Source: Paenirhizobium daejeonense (lineage in GTDB: Bacteria; Pseudomonadota; Alphaproteobacteria; Rhizobiales; Rhizobiaceae). Taken from it: 64,000 bases of DNA. Both the position numbers and the translations under genes were made by a program. The notes beneath the pieces were generated by a model, which saw only the letters and a program-made list of their open reading frames with translations, was not told the DNA's origin and searched no databases. Each line of letters opens with the position of its first letter. Position 1 is the first letter of the stretch. Shown here one piece after another: positions 1 to 8,800 of this stretch. The DNA lies in NCBI RefSeq assembly GCF_014280875.1, contig NZ_JACLAL010000003.1, positions 186,001 to 250,000 on the forward strand, written 5' to 3'.

Positions 1-60
1 CCGCCTGATTTCGGGACGGCGGGTGTTTTCTATATCAATCGTCGTGGAACGGAGTGTGCA

Positions 61-1905
61 ATGGTGAATGCCACGAATGACGGCAATCCGCAGGCAGGCA
101 ATGCAGTCCCCGTCCTTTCCGTGAGGGGGCTTACGACATCCTTCAGGATCGGCGACGAATGGCGCCCGGTGGTGCGCAACATGAGCTTCGACATCGCGCC
201 GAAGGAAACGGTGGCGATCGTCGGGGAATCGGGTTCGGGAAAGAGCGTGACATCGCTCTCTGTCATGCGGCTTCTGCCGAAAGGTGCTAGCCGCATCGAA
301 GGCAGCGTGCGCCTCAATGGCCGGGAACTGCTGACGCTCGACAGCGAGTCGATGCGCCGGGTTCGTGGCAACGACATTTCGATGATCTTCCAGGAGCCGA
401 TGACCAGCCTCAATCCGATCTTTCCGATCGGCAAGCAGATTGCCGAGGCGATCACCTGCCATCGTGATATCTCTTCGGCTGAGGCGAAGTCAGAGGTGCT
501 GCATCTTCTGGAGAAGGTCCGTATCCCGAACGCCAAGGGCCGCTTCGACGACTATCCGCACCAGTTTTCCGGCGGCATGCGCCAGCGTGTGATGATCGCC
601 ATGGCGCTGGCGTCGAAGCCGAAGCTGCTGATTGCCGACGAGCCGACGACGGCGCTCGACGTGACGATCCAGGGACAGATTCTCGACCTGATCAAGCTGC
701 TGCAGGAAGAGGAGGGCATGTCGGTTCTCTTCATTACCCATGACATGGGCGTGGTGGCGGAAGTGTCCGACCGCACGATCGTGATGTTTCGTGGCGAGGC
801 GGTGGAAACCGGCACGACGGACGACATCTTCAATCGCGGCAAGCATCCCTATACGCGGGCGTTGCTCTCGGCGGTGCCGAAGCTCGGATCGATGGGCGGG
901 CGGGAGCGCCCGATGCGTTTTCCGGTGATCGACATTTCGACCGGGCAGACCACCACACCGGAAACGGAGGCTGGAAGTGTCGACGAACGCAAGCGGCCGC
1001 TTCTGGAGGTGAAGAACCTGACGACGCGGTTCGACATCCGCTCGGGGCTCCTCGGCCGCAAGAGCGGGGCCGTTCATGCGGTGGAGAATGTTTCCTTCAA
1101 TCTGAGGGAAGGGGAGACGCTATCCCTCGTCGGCGAATCCGGCTGCGGCAAGTCGACGACCGGACGTTCGATCACGCGGCTGGTCGAGCCGACAGCCGGC
1201 CAGATTTCGCTCGATGGTTACGACGTTGTGCGGCTGGATCGCGGCTCGTTGCGCAAGATGCGTCGAAGCATCCAGATGGTGTTCCAGGATCCCTTCGCCA
1301 GCCTCGATCCGCGCATGAGCGTGGGATCGGCGGTGATGGAACCTTTCATCGAGCATGGTCTCGGCAGCAAGGCGCAGGCGCGGGAAAAGGCAGCAGGCCT
1401 TCTGGAGCGCGTGGGCCTGAAGGCCGACATGATGCGGCGCTATCCGCACGAGTTCTCCGGCGGCCAGCGCCAGCGCATCGCGATTGCCCGATCACTGATG
1501 CTTGATCCGAAAGTGATCGTCGCGGACGAGGCCGTGTCTGCACTCGACGTGTCGATCAAGGCGCAGGTTTGCAACCTCCTGCTCGACCTGCAGCAGAGCT
1601 TCAATCTCGCCTATCTCTTTATCTCCCATGACATGGCCGTGGTGGAGCGGGTGTCGCATCGGGTGGCGGTCATGTATCTCGGGGAGATCGTCGAGATCGG
1701 GCCTCGGCAGGCCGTCTTTGAGAACCCGCAGCATCCCTACACCCGCAAGCTGATGGCGGCGGTGCCGGTGCCGGATCCCGCTCGACGAAACGTGAAGAGA
1801 AACCTCTCGACGGATGAGATCAAAAGCCCTATCCGGCCTGTCGGGTTCGTGCCGCCGCAGCGGCAGTACCGCGAGGTGTCCGCCGGTCATCTCGTTCAGG
1901 TTTGA
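61..1905 (+). CDS. Peptide-type ABC transporter, fused double ATP-binding protein
   Basis: This 614-residue protein carries two complete ABC ATPase domains of the oligopeptide/dipeptide (DppD-DppF, GsiA-like) family and would energise uptake through two membrane permeases. The first domain has Walker A GESGSGKS near residue 55, signature FSGGMRQR and Walker B LLIADEP. The second has GESGCGKST, signature FSGGQRQR and VIVADEA, followed by the C-terminal HPYTRKLM segment typical of oligopeptide ATPases. A GGAG lies about six bases before the ATG. The permeases and binding protein are not in the window and would be expected just upstream, because the gene sits at the window edge. The reading frame is open to the window edge, so a further upstream start cannot be excluded, but the ribosome site supports this one. 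The substrate (peptide, glutathione or opine) cannot be told. Confidence 0.93.
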   Translation: MVNATNDGNPQAGNAVPVLSVRGLTTSFRIGDEWRPVVRNMSFDIAPKETVAIVGESGSGKSVTSLSVMRLLPKGASRIEGSVRLNGRELLTLDSESMRRVRGNDISMIFQEPMTSLNPIFPIGKQIAEAITCHRDISSAEAKSEVLHLLEKVRIPNAKGRFDDYPHQFSGGMRQRVMIAMALASKPKLLIADEPTTALDVTIQGQILDLIKLLQEEEGMSVLFITHDMGVVAEVSDRTIVMFRGEAVETGTTDDIFNRGKHPYTRALLSAVPKLGSMGGRERPMRFPVIDISTGQTTTPETEAGSVDERKRPLLEVKNLTTRFDIRSGLLGRKSGAVHAVENVSFNLREGETLSLVGESGCGKSTTGRSITRLVEPTAGQISLDGYDVVRLDRGSLRKMRRSIQMVFQDPFASLDPRMSVGSAVMEPFIEHGLGSKAQAREKAAGLLERVGLKADMMRRYPHEFSGGQRQRIAIARSLMLDPKVIVADEAVSALDVSIKAQVCNLLLDLQQSFNLAYLFISHDMAVVERVSHRVAVMYLGEIVEIGPRQAVFENPQHPYTRKLMAAVPVPDPARRNVKRNLSTDEIKSPIRPVGFVPPQRQYREVSAGHLVQV

Positions 1906-2003
1906 CTGCGCGCCAAGTGGCATCGTTCCATCAAACAACCGTCATTGTCAGCGGTTAAGGCGATACTACATAGGGCACTGGTATCGTTCGACAGGGAGTT
2001 GGA

Positions 2004-2663
2004 ATGGGCGAGATGCTTGGGGATGAGGCCGATCTCGCCGCAGATGGCGGCCGGCGGAAACGGGGCGGTCGCTTGTCCGAAATCCTTGCCAGCCTCGCAG
2101 AGGATACCAGCCGGGAGCGCGTTTCGGTCGCCGATATCTTTCAGGCGATGGGCGACCGGGCCTTCGGCGCCCTGATCCTGATCTTCGCGCTTCCCAACGT
2201 CATTCCCTCGCCGCCGGGAACATCGGCGCTGACGGGCGCGCCGCTGGTCTTTCTCTCCGCGCAACTGATGCTCGGCCAATCGCCCTGGCTGCCGAAGATC
2301 ATTGCTAACCGGTCGATTGCGCGCTCCGATTTTTCCGCCGTCGTCAGCCGTGTCTCGCCATGGCTTGCCCGGGGCGAAAGGATGCTGCGGCCGCGGCTCG
2401 GTTTCCTGATCCATCCGCCGGCCGAATATCTGACCGGCTTCCTCTGTCTGATCCTGTCGATCATCCTGATGCTGCCGATACCGCTCGGAAACATCCTTCC
2501 AGCCATCGCGATCTGTCTGTTTTCCTTCGGCATCCTCGAACGTGACGGTCTCTGCGTGCTGCTCGGCATGGTTATGTTCGCCATTTCCGTGACCGTGGTG
2601 GCCGGCGTGCTGTTCGCCCTGATCAAGGGCGTGATCCTGCTTTTGACGACCCTGCTCTTCTGA
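2004..2663 (+). CDS. ExoD family membrane protein
   Basis: A 219-residue protein of the ExoD family, named for a Sinorhizobium gene affecting exopolysaccharide production and alkali tolerance; the molecular function of the family is unknown. The N-terminal 40 residues are soluble and charged (RRKRGGRLSEIL). They are followed by the conserved stretch GDRAFGALILIFALPNVIPSPPGTS in pieces (GDRAFG, LPNVIP, PGTS) and several hydrophobic segments, the last ones near the C-terminus being VVAGVLFALIKGVILLL. It stands alone on the plus strand, about 100 bases after the ABC gene and 95 before the amidase. A GGGAGTTGG lies just before the ATG. Family membership is clear and a role in envelope polysaccharide is inference. 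Confidence 0.85.
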   Translation: MGEMLGDEADLAADGGRRKRGGRLSEILASLAEDTSRERVSVADIFQAMGDRAFGALILIFALPNVIPSPPGTSALTGAPLVFLSAQLMLGQSPWLPKIIANRSIARSDFSAVVSRVSPWLARGERMLRPRLGFLIHPPAEYLTGFLCLILSIILMLPIPLGNILPAIAICLFSFGILERDGLCVLLGMVMFAISVTVVAGVLFALIKGVILLLTTLLF

Positions 2664-2758
2664 GGCTGGAAAGCTGTCGGCAATGCATCTGGCGCTTTGC
2701 AAAGCGTTGCGGACAGGCCTATCTTCCGTCCGTCGCAATGCCGTTTCAGGAATGTCCC

Positions 2759-3544
2759 ATGCTGATTTCGCTTTTCCAGATGCAACCCGTCTCCGGCGAT
2801 ATCGCCGAAAACCTGATGAAGATCGCAAGGGCAGCCGAAGCTGCGTCCGACATGGGAGCCGATCTTCTGGTGACACCGGAGCTTTCGACAAGCGGCTATG
2901 CGCTGGGAGAACTCTTCGACGAAATCGCGGAAACACGGGATGGGGCGCTGATCGACGCTCTCGCAGATATCGCCGAAACGTTCGATCTCGCCATCTGCGC
3001 CGGTTTTCCCGAGCGCGAGGGCGATGCCGTCTATAATTCCGCAGTGTTGATGCGGCCGGACGGCAGCCGCGAATTCTATCGCAAGGGGCATCTCTACGGC
3101 GATGCGGAGCGGGCGGCATTCACCCCCGGAAACGATATCCCGCATGTCTTCGACCTTTGCGGCATGAAGACCTCGATGCTGATCTGCTACGATGTCGAGT
3201 TTCCCGAATATGTGCGCAGCGTGGCGCTGGCCGGCGCCGAACTGGTGCTGGTGCCGACCGCTCTTCCGGCCGGTGTCATCAGCCGGCGTGTCGCGGATGC
3301 CGTCGTGCCGACGCGCGCCTTCGAAAACGGGGTGTTTATCGTCTATTCCGACCTTTGCGGCTCGGAGAACTCGGCGGAATATTGCGGCCGCTCGGTGATC
3401 GTCGGTCCCGATGGCGACGAGCTTGCGCGCGCGGGTGCAAGAGAGGCGCTGCTGGTCGCGGAGGTCGAGCCATCGGCCTACGACGAATGCCGCGAACAGA
3501 ACCCTTATCTCGCGGAGCGGCGCTCGGAGCTTTATCGCCTCTAA
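2759..3544 (+). CDS. Carbon-nitrogen hydrolase (nitrilase superfamily amidase)
   Basis: A cytosolic amidase-type enzyme of 261 residues that should hydrolyse a non-peptide C-N bond. The Glu-Lys-Cys triad is visible: Glu in VTPELSTSGY, Lys in FYRKGHLYG and Cys in MLICYDVEFPE. The end of the domain (NPYLAERRSELY) is also typical. I place the start at the ATG at 2759 (MLISLFQMQ), preceded by CAGGA, rather than at an ATG 21 bases upstream that has no ribosome site. The substrate is not predictable. Candidates in the family include aliphatic amides, N-carbamoyl compounds and omega-amides. Flanking genes give no pathway hint. Confidence 0.88.
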   Translation: MLISLFQMQPVSGDIAENLMKIARAAEAASDMGADLLVTPELSTSGYALGELFDEIAETRDGALIDALADIAETFDLAICAGFPEREGDAVYNSAVLMRPDGSREFYRKGHLYGDAERAAFTPGNDIPHVFDLCGMKTSMLICYDVEFPEYVRSVALAGAELVLVPTALPAGVISRRVADAVVPTRAFENGVFIVYSDLCGSENSAEYCGRSVIVGPDGDELARAGAREALLVAEVEPSAYDECREQNPYLAERRSELYRL

Positions 3545-3707
3545 GACCGGAGTGCCGCGCCGGAATCCGGCTGTGAGATGGTTTGCGAGAGCAGGCTTCC
3601 TGATCCGCTCTTCCTGAACGCGCTTCCGATTCTCGGGCGATGCGACGGAAAGGCTTGTGGCGTGTCCCGCCGCTTCCTACATCGGAACAGGCTTCACGGA
3701 GATGTCC

Positions 3708-4421
3708 ATGATTATCGAAGCGGCCCGGCTGGCCCTTAACAATCTCTTCGCTCCCGAAACACGCAAGGTCTTCTGGAAGGTGATGGGGCTTACCGTCCTC
3801 GTCCTCGTCGGCCTGTGGGTGGCGGTGCGCGAGAGTTTCATCGCCTATGTCATGCCATGGATAGAAGGCTTTCTGCCCGGCATGCCGGATTGGGCCGGCT
3901 GGCTCGGCTTCGTCTTCGGTGTTTTCGCGAGCATCGGGCTTGCGCTGGCGCTTGCCCTGCTGCTCTCTTCCGTCACCGCGATCATCGCCGGTCTCTTCCT
4001 CGACGATGTGGCCGAGGTGATCGAGAAACAGCATTATCCCGATGACGCGCCGGGTGTTGCCATGCCGCTCGGCGATGCCATCCTGTCGTCGCTGAAATTC
4101 TTCGGCGTGGTGGTGCTCGGCAACATCGTGGCGCTGATCCTGCTCTTCGTTCCGGGCGTGAACCTGATCGCCTTCTTTCTGGTGAACGGCTATCTGCTCG
4201 GCCGGGAATTCTTCGAATTCGCCGCCATGCGCTTTCGCTCGCCGCAGGAGGCGCGACTGTTCCGGGCAAAGAATTCCTCGGCCGTCTTCATCGGCGGACT
4301 GGTGATCGCCGGCTTTCTCGCCATTCCGATCGTCAACCTGCTGACGCCGCTCTTTGCCGCGTCGATGATGGTGCATCTGCACAAGATGCTGAGCCGCCGC
4401 GACGCGGGCTTCCGGGTTTAA
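3708..4421 (+). CDS. EI24/CysZ-type membrane protein
   Basis: A 237-residue inner-membrane protein of the EI24 domain family, which includes the E. coli sulfate permease CysZ. It opens with a short amphipathic segment (MIIEAARLALNNLF), then shows long hydrophobic segments near residues 25-45, 65-95, 130-165 and 195-225. The central motif PGVNLIAFFLVNGYLLGREFFE matches the family in pieces (NLIAFF, NGYLLGREFFE). I choose the ATG at 3708 because GGAG at 3698-3701 is correctly spaced for it; ATG 3702 is too close and a GTG at 3657 has no site. A sulfate role is not assured because no cys genes are nearby. Confidence 0.82.
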   Translation: MIIEAARLALNNLFAPETRKVFWKVMGLTVLVLVGLWVAVRESFIAYVMPWIEGFLPGMPDWAGWLGFVFGVFASIGLALALALLLSSVTAIIAGLFLDDVAEVIEKQHYPDDAPGVAMPLGDAILSSLKFFGVVVLGNIVALILLFVPGVNLIAFFLVNGYLLGREFFEFAAMRFRSPQEARLFRAKNSSAVFIGGLVIAGFLAIPIVNLLTPLFAASMMVHLHKMLSRRDAGFRV

Positions 4422-4437
4422 CGGAAGCCCCGGCGCA

Positions 4438-4478
4438 TTTAGAGCGCCGATCTGATTGAATCAGCTCGGCGCTCTAAA
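4438..4478 (+). terminator. Hairpin between convergent genes
   Basis: A nearly perfect 41-base hairpin: TTTAGAGCGCCGA pairs with TCGGCGCTCTAAA and the interior CTGATT/AATCAG also pairs, with one mismatch. It starts 17 bases after the membrane protein stop and is followed by CTCTTTTGTTT, so it can terminate the plus-strand gene. It may also stop nth messages from the other side. Such sequences recur in rhizobial genomes as part of a dispersed palindrome. Confidence 0.6.
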
Positions 4479-4492
4479 CTCTTTTGTTTGAA

Positions 4493-4535
4493 GCATAATC
4501 TTGTCGATCCTCGTTTCACTCCGGCCGGATTATGC
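4493..4535. repeat. Dispersed rhizobial palindromic repeat
   Basis: GCATAATC at 4493 and GATTATGC at 4528 form inverted ends around TTGTCGATCCTCGTTTCACT. I recognise the pattern (GCAT-ATC TTGTC, then TTTCAC, then GAT-ATGC) as the short intergenic palindrome found many times in Rhizobiaceae. It abuts the nth stop codon. No coding or regulatory role is evident. Confidence 0.5.
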
Positions 4536-4536
4536 T

Positions 4537-5316
4537 CTATTCCGTCGCTCCGATGATTTGCTGCGGCAGTTCCACCAGCGGTGCCGGCACGTCGCAGGTC
4601 TTTTCCCCTGATTTGCAGACGTCGGCGATGACGCAGCGCTCGCATTCGGGGCGCCGCGCCTTGCAACAGTACCGCCCGTGCAGGATGAGCCAGTGGTGGG
4701 CGTGAAAGAGCCAGTGCTTCGGAATGATCTTGAGCAGCTTGTCCTCCACCTCGTCCGGTGTCTTGCCGGGTGCAAGACGGATGCGGTTGGCGATGCGCAG
4801 GATGTGGGTGTCGACGGCAATCGTCGGAATGCCGAAAGCCATTGACATCACCACATTGGCGGTCTTGCGGCCGACGCCGGGCAGGGTGACCAGTTCCTCG
4901 CGGGTTTTCGGCACCTCGCCGCCGTAGACGTCGACGAGACGCTGCGAGAGTGCGATGACGTTCTTGGCCTTGTTGCGGTAGAGGCCGATGGTCTTGATGT
5001 AGTCGCGGACCTTTTCCTCGCCGAGATCAAGCATCTTCTGCGGCGTATCCGCCACCTTGAAGAGCGCGCGGGTCGCCTTGTTGACACCGGCATCCGTTGC
5101 CTGCGCGGAAAGAGCGACCGCGACGACGAGCGTGAAGGGATTGACGTGTTCAAGCTCCCCCTTCGGCTCAGGACGCTGGATGGAAAAGCGCCGGAAGATT
5201 TCTTCCAGTTCCGCGCGGCTATAGGCGCTGCGGAAGGCTGGCGCCTTGCGTTTCGCCCCGCCCGGATTTGACTTTTTCAAAGTTTGGGTGCTGGATTTCT
5301 TGATCGGACTCGTCAT
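4537..5316 (-). CDS. nth: Endonuclease III
   Basis: A base-excision repair DNA glycosylase/AP lyase removing oxidised pyrimidines. The 259-residue protein shows the helix-hairpin-helix LPGVGRKTANVV, the catalytic Asp in VDTHILRIANR, and the iron-sulfur site C-x6-C-x2-C-x5-C (CKARRPECERCVIADVC) near the C-terminus. The N-terminal 40 residues (Lys/Ser-rich, PGGAKRKAPAFRS) precede the core and are longer than in E. coli Nth, as is usual in rhizobia. I take the ATG at 5316 (MTSPIKKSS) because a start at 5364 would run into the divergent gene at 5339. No strong ribosome site is visible. It overlaps nothing and is convergent with the CysZ-like gene. Confidence 0.95.
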   Translation of the reverse strand: MTSPIKKSSTQTLKKSNPGGAKRKAPAFRSAYSRAELEEIFRRFSIQRPEPKGELEHVNPFTLVVAVALSAQATDAGVNKATRALFKVADTPQKMLDLGEEKVRDYIKTIGLYRNKAKNVIALSQRLVDVYGGEVPKTREELVTLPGVGRKTANVVMSMAFGIPTIAVDTHILRIANRIRLAPGKTPDEVEDKLLKIIPKHWLFHAHHWLILHGRYCCKARRPECERCVIADVCKSGEKTCDVPAPLVELPQQIIGATE

Positions 5317-5338
5317 GGACAATCTATAGTCGGGTGGA

Positions 5339-5836
5339 ATGACCGAAGGCAATGTGAACAGCACCGCCGAGCAGCCGATATTCGCTGCCGAACTGATCCC
5401 CTATCGCTCGCTCGGCCGAAAGGGGTTCCGCATTCTGCTGATGTTGACGGGGGCGATCTGTTGCGTTCACGCGATCTTCTTTACGGTGACGGGCGCCTGG
5501 CCCATCGCCTTCTTCTTCGGGCTGGATTTTCTGCTGCTCTATGGCGCTTTCTGGCTCAACTACCGTGCTGCCCGTGCGCGCGAGGAAGTCACGGTTTCCC
5601 GAACCAGCCTGTCGATCCGCAAGTTCACGCCTTCAGGCCGCATGACCGAGCACCGGTTCAATCCGTTCTGGGCGCGTTTCTTCGTGCGCCGACATGACGA
5701 AATCGGCATTATTTCCATGCATGTGGTGGGCGAGGGGCGGCGTACCGACATAGGTTCCTTCCTGAATCCTGATGATCGGGAGAGTTTCGCGCGTGCGTTC
5801 AAGGGGGCACTGGCGACGGTGAAGCGGCGGATTTGA
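5339..5836 (+). CDS. DUF2244 membrane protein
   Basis: A 165-residue protein of the DUF2244 family, whose function is unknown. After a soluble N-terminus with the family motif LIPYRSLGRKGFRIL it has two adjacent hydrophobic segments (residues about 38-56 and 59-75), then a cytoplasmic domain with EEVTVSRTSLSIRK and the conserved W in NPFWARFFV, ending with a GSFLNPDDRESFARAF helix. The ATG lies 22 bases from the nth start on the other strand, so the two share a very short divergent promoter region. Confidence 0.85.
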   Translation: MTEGNVNSTAEQPIFAAELIPYRSLGRKGFRILLMLTGAICCVHAIFFTVTGAWPIAFFFGLDFLLLYGAFWLNYRAARAREEVTVSRTSLSIRKFTPSGRMTEHRFNPFWARFFVRRHDEIGIISMHVVGEGRRTDIGSFLNPDDRESFARAFKGALATVKRRI

Positions 5837-5917
5837 AAGTGGTGCTGTCCACGCAAGAAACGGGTGGCATCCGTCGCGTGCCCGTGGTGAAGTTTTCCTC
5901 AAGATGAGGATCATGCC

Positions 5918-6808
5918 ATGACGTTCGCACCACAGATCGACCTTTCGAAAATCAGCGACATCACCCCGGCGGGCTCGGATTACGAAACCGTCCGCAAGGT
6001 GATCGAGATGCTGTCGCTCGATTATCAGGAACAGCCGTCGCTCGAGACCATTGCGGCAAGGCTCGGCCAGTCGCCGACTCAGTTGCAGAAGACGTTTACC
6101 CGCTGGGCGGGGCTTTCACCGAAGGCTTTCCTGCAGGCCGTGACCCTCGATCACGCCAAGCGGCTGCTCGGCCAGGAAGGCATGCCGCTTCTCGAAACGT
6201 CCATCGAGCTCGGGCTTTCCGGCCCCGGCCGCCTGCACGATCTCTTCGTCACGCATGAGGCTATGAGCCCCGGCGAATGGAAAGCGAAGGGCGGCGGGCT
6301 GACGATCCGCTACGGGTTTCATTCGTCGCCCTTCGGTCAGGCTCTGGTGATGGTGACGGACAGGGGGCTCGCCGGCCTTGCCTTTGCCGATCCGGGCGAG
6401 GAGACCGCCTGTTTTGAGGATATGGCCGGGCGCTGGCCGAATGCGAATTTCATTGCCGACAACTCGGCAACGGAGCCCTATGCCGGCCGTATCTTCGATC
6501 CCGCGCGCTGGTGCGATGACCAGCCTTTGAGGGTGGTGCTGATCGGCACGGATTTTCAGGTCAGGGTGTGGGAAAGCCTGTTGCTGATTCCGCTCGGCAA
6601 GGCGGTCACCTATTCGGATATCGCCACGAAAATCGGCCAGCCGACGGCGAGCCGTGCGGTGGGTGCGGCCGTCGGCCGCAATCCTGTTTCCTTCGTGGTT
6701 CCCTGCCACAGGGCGCTCGGCAAGAGCGGCGCGCTCACCGGATATCACTGGGGCCTGACGCGCAAGCGCGCCATGCTGGGCTGGGAAGCCGGTCAGGTCG
6801 AAAAATAG
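5918..6808 (+). CDS. Ada-like AraC/O6-methylguanine-DNA methyltransferase
   Basis: A 296-residue fusion of an AraC-type helix-turn-helix (residues about 25-115, LETIAARLGQSPTQLQKTF and SPKAFLQAVTLDHAKRLL) and an O6-methylguanine-DNA methyltransferase domain. The methyl acceptor Cys is in VPCHRAL, with the downstream GALTGYHWGLTRKRAML motif intact, so direct reversal of O6-alkylguanine is expected. The N-terminal zinc domain of E. coli Ada, whose Cys repairs phosphotriesters and switches the protein into an activator, is absent. Therefore a classic Ada methylation switch is not supported. This shortened form is common in alphaproteobacteria. GAGGATC precedes the ATG. Confidence 0.9.
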   Translation: MTFAPQIDLSKISDITPAGSDYETVRKVIEMLSLDYQEQPSLETIAARLGQSPTQLQKTFTRWAGLSPKAFLQAVTLDHAKRLLGQEGMPLLETSIELGLSGPGRLHDLFVTHEAMSPGEWKAKGGGLTIRYGFHSSPFGQALVMVTDRGLAGLAFADPGEETACFEDMAGRWPNANFIADNSATEPYAGRIFDPARWCDDQPLRVVLIGTDFQVRVWESLLLIPLGKAVTYSDIATKIGQPTASRAVGAAVGRNPVSFVVPCHRALGKSGALTGYHWGLTRKRAMLGWEAGQVEK

Positions 6809-6857
6809 GCGGGAAACCGTGGATCCGTAAATCGATTGAAACGTTATCCCAAGCGTT

Positions 6858-6888
6858 CTTGACTTTGCCGTCTTCGGCTGGTGATAGT
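6858..6888 (+). promoter_or_regulatory. Sigma-70 type promoter of tal
   Basis: CTTGACT at 6858-6864 and GATAGT at 6883-6888 are separated by 18 bases, matching the rhizobial housekeeping pattern (CTTGAC -35). It lies about 40 bases upstream of the transaldolase start, in the only gap before the gene. Confidence 0.55.
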
Positions 6889-6932
6889 CTGGCACATTCC
6901 GGCCGGGCCGGTCTAAACCGAGGATGACGACC

Positions 6933-7889
6933 ATGACTTCCAAACTCGAACAGCTTCGCTCCATGACGACGGTTGTCGCCGACACAGGCGATATCGAGGC
7001 CGTTGCGCGGCTGAAGCCGGTGGATTGCACCACCAACCCGACCATCGTTCTGAAGGCGCTGGGGACGGATGCCTTTGCCGATGCCTTCAAGGAGGCGATT
7101 GCCTGGGGCAAGGGCAAGGGTGGTTCGAGCGAAGCCGTCACCGCTGCGGTCGCCGACCGTCTGGCGATCTCCGTCGGTGCAGCACTTGCCGGACTGGTTC
7201 CGGGCCGCGTCTCGACCGAAGTCGACGCCGATCTTTCCTTCGACACCAAGGGCTCGATTGCCAAGGCGCATGAAATCATCGCCGGCTACAAGGAACGCGG
7301 CATTGAGCGGGACCGCATCCTGATCAAGCTCGCCTCCACCTGGGAAGGCATCCGCGCTGCGGAAGTGCTGCAGAAGGAAGGCATCGACTGCAACCTGACG
7401 CTTCTCTTCTCCAAGGCTCAGGCAATCGCCTGCGCCGAGGCGAATGTCTTCCTGATCTCTCCCTTCGTCGGCCGTATTCTCGACTGGTACAAGAAGTCGA
7501 CGGGCGAGAACTACACCTCGGAAACCGATCCGGGCGTCGTGTCCGTGCGGTCGATCTACAACTACTACAAGGTCAACGGCATCAAGACGATCGTGATGGG
7601 CGCGTCCTTCCGCAACGCCGGAGAGATCGAAGCGCTGGCCGGTTGTGACCGTCTGACGATCAGCCCGGCGCTGCTCGATGAGTTGGACAAGGACACGGGC
7701 ACACTGACCCAGGTTCTGTCGGCAGACAAGGTAACGGCGGATCCGCTGGTTACCCTCGACGAAAAGGCCTTCCGCTGGGCGCTCAACGAAGATGCGATGG
7801 CGACCGAAAAGCTTGCCGAAGGCATCCGTGCATTCGCCAAGGATCTCGGCACGCTGCGCGGCCAGGTCGCCAAGGCTCTCTCTGCCTGA
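6933..7889 (+). CDS. tal: Transaldolase
   Basis: Transfers the dihydroxyacetone unit from sedoheptulose-7-phosphate to glyceraldehyde-3-phosphate in the non-oxidative pentose phosphate pathway. The protein is 318 residues, close to E. coli TalB (317). The N-terminus [20 protein letters not shown] aligns with TalB, which is why I prefer the ATG at 6933 to the one at 6924. The Schiff-base Lys is in [11 protein letters not shown], and further family blocks are TTNPTI near the start, NLTLLFS and [19 protein letters not shown] lies about nine bases before the start. It has its own promoter and a strong terminator, so it is probably monocistronic. Confidence 0.96.
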   Translation: MTSKLEQLRSMTTVVADTGDIEAVARLKPVDCTTNPTIVLKALGTDAFADAFKEAIAWGKGKGGSSEAVTAAVADRLAISVGAALAGLVPGRVSTEVDADLSFDTKGSIAKAHEIIAGYKERGIERDRILIKLASTWEGIRAAEVLQKEGIDCNLTLLFSKAQAIACAEANVFLISPFVGRILDWYKKSTGENYTSETDPGVVSVRSIYNYYKVNGIKTIVMGASFRNAGEIEALAGCDRLTISPALLDELDKDTGTLTQVLSADKVTADPLVTLDEKAFRWALNEDAMATEKLAEGIRAFAKDLGTLRGQVAKALSA

Positions 7890-7901
7890 CCGTGACAATT
7901 T

Positions 7902-7930
7902 CACCTCCCTGCCTTTCGGGCGGGGAGGTG
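7902..7930. terminator. Bidirectional hairpin between tal and the SH3 gene
   Basis: CACCTCCCTGCC pairs with GGCGGGGAGGTG around a TTTC-type loop (12 pairs with one T-G wobble). It lies 12 bases after the tal stop and five before the end of the convergent SH3 gene. It is followed by TTCCTC rather than a long T run, so it is a strong hairpin but not a perfect intrinsic terminator. Confidence 0.6.
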
Positions 7931-7934
7931 TTCC

Positions 7935-8624
7935 TCACCAGTTCATCACGACATTGTCGGGGATGAAGTAGGTTTCCACTCCCCCGATCGTCACGACTGC
8001 ATTTTCGCCTTCTTTGCGGGAGCGCACCTCCGCGCCGTCTTCGCTGGTAAAGCGACCGGCACGATAGATCAGCGAGCGGACGACACCATCCGGTGTCTCT
8101 ATGGCGATTTCGGCGCTGGTGCCGCGACGTTGCAGTCCGAAGGGGCAACGGAAGAGCCGCGGGTCACGACCGAAGCGGCAGTTGAAAGCGCCGGTTCGTT
8201 CGTAGCCGTTAGCACCCGGCCATGACGGATCGGCGGGATAGGGCCGATAGGCGCCGTCGGGTTCCACATATTCATCGCTGACAAACCGGCCGTTGACCCA
8301 GCCGCTCAGCCGCGGCCGGTCATAGGTGGCGATCCGGCACCAGTAGCCGCCTTCGCGGTCCCGGCAGCCGAGATTACGGATCGGCGTTCCTTCCTCCAGC
8401 GCTCCGATGATGCGAAATGCCGGTCCCGGACCGGAGCGCACGTTCAGCGTGTCGCCGGGGCGAAGCCCCATGACGTGCCAGTAGGAGGCATCATCCGAAG
8501 GGTTCGAATAGAGGTTCGGAGCCGGGATAACCCGTGGTTCTTGCGCCCCGAGCGTTTGCGGGAGCAGGGCGGCGGTAACTGCCAGAAGGACGGTTGAGAG
8601 AAAGTGGGGCAGGGCGCGGCGCAT
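7935..8624 (-). CDS. Secreted SH3b-domain protein
   Basis: A 229-residue exported protein. The N-terminus (MRRALPHFLS, then a hydrophobic stretch ending TLGAQEP) is a signal peptide with cleavage after AQ or nearby. Residues about 50-110 form a bacterial SH3 domain (DTLNVRSGPG, GYWCRIA, SGWVNGRFV). The remainder has CRFGRDPRLFRCPFG, with paired Cys that may form a disulfide, and a beta-rich tail. Probably a periplasmic, envelope-associated protein of unknown function. I choose the ATG at 8624 because CGGAG lies seven bases before it; the open frame continues 96 codons upstream without support. Confidence 0.8.
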   Translation of the reverse strand: MRRALPHFLSTVLLAVTAALLPQTLGAQEPRVIPAPNLYSNPSDDASYWHVMGLRPGDTLNVRSGPGPAFRIIGALEEGTPIRNLGCRDREGGYWCRIATYDRPRLSGWVNGRFVSDEYVEPDGAYRPYPADPSWPGANGYERTGAFNCRFGRDPRLFRCPFGLQRRGTSAEIAIETPDGVVRSLIYRAGRFTSEDGAEVRSRKEGENAVVTIGGVETYFIPDNVVMNW

Positions 8625-8735
8625 ACAGGAACTCCGTTGATCGTCACAGACGATAATACAGCGGCGGCTTTGCTGCCGGATTATCCACGGCGAAGGTAAA
8701 CGCCAGCCTTGCATGCGCCTTAGGGGGCAATTCTC

Positions 8736-8786
8736 ATCAAAATTTTGCGATGCAGCAAATATACTTGCTATCAAAATAGTTTTGAT
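8736..8786. promoter_or_regulatory. Candidate MarR operators
   Basis: A perfect 7-3-7 inverted repeat, ATCAAAATAGTTTTGAT, lies at 8770-8786, 14 bases before the MarR start. A second palindrome with the same half-site, CAAAATTTTG, lies at 8738-8747. The region is strikingly AT-rich for this genome. The most direct reading is autoregulation of the MarR-FUSC operon. Confidence 0.55.
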
Positions 8787-8800
8787 GCAAATCAACCGGC

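Noticed and set aside
1..60. Tail of a gene upstream of the peptide ABC ATPase
   Set aside because: Several frames are open and one ends at base 8, but 60 bases are too few to support an assignment.
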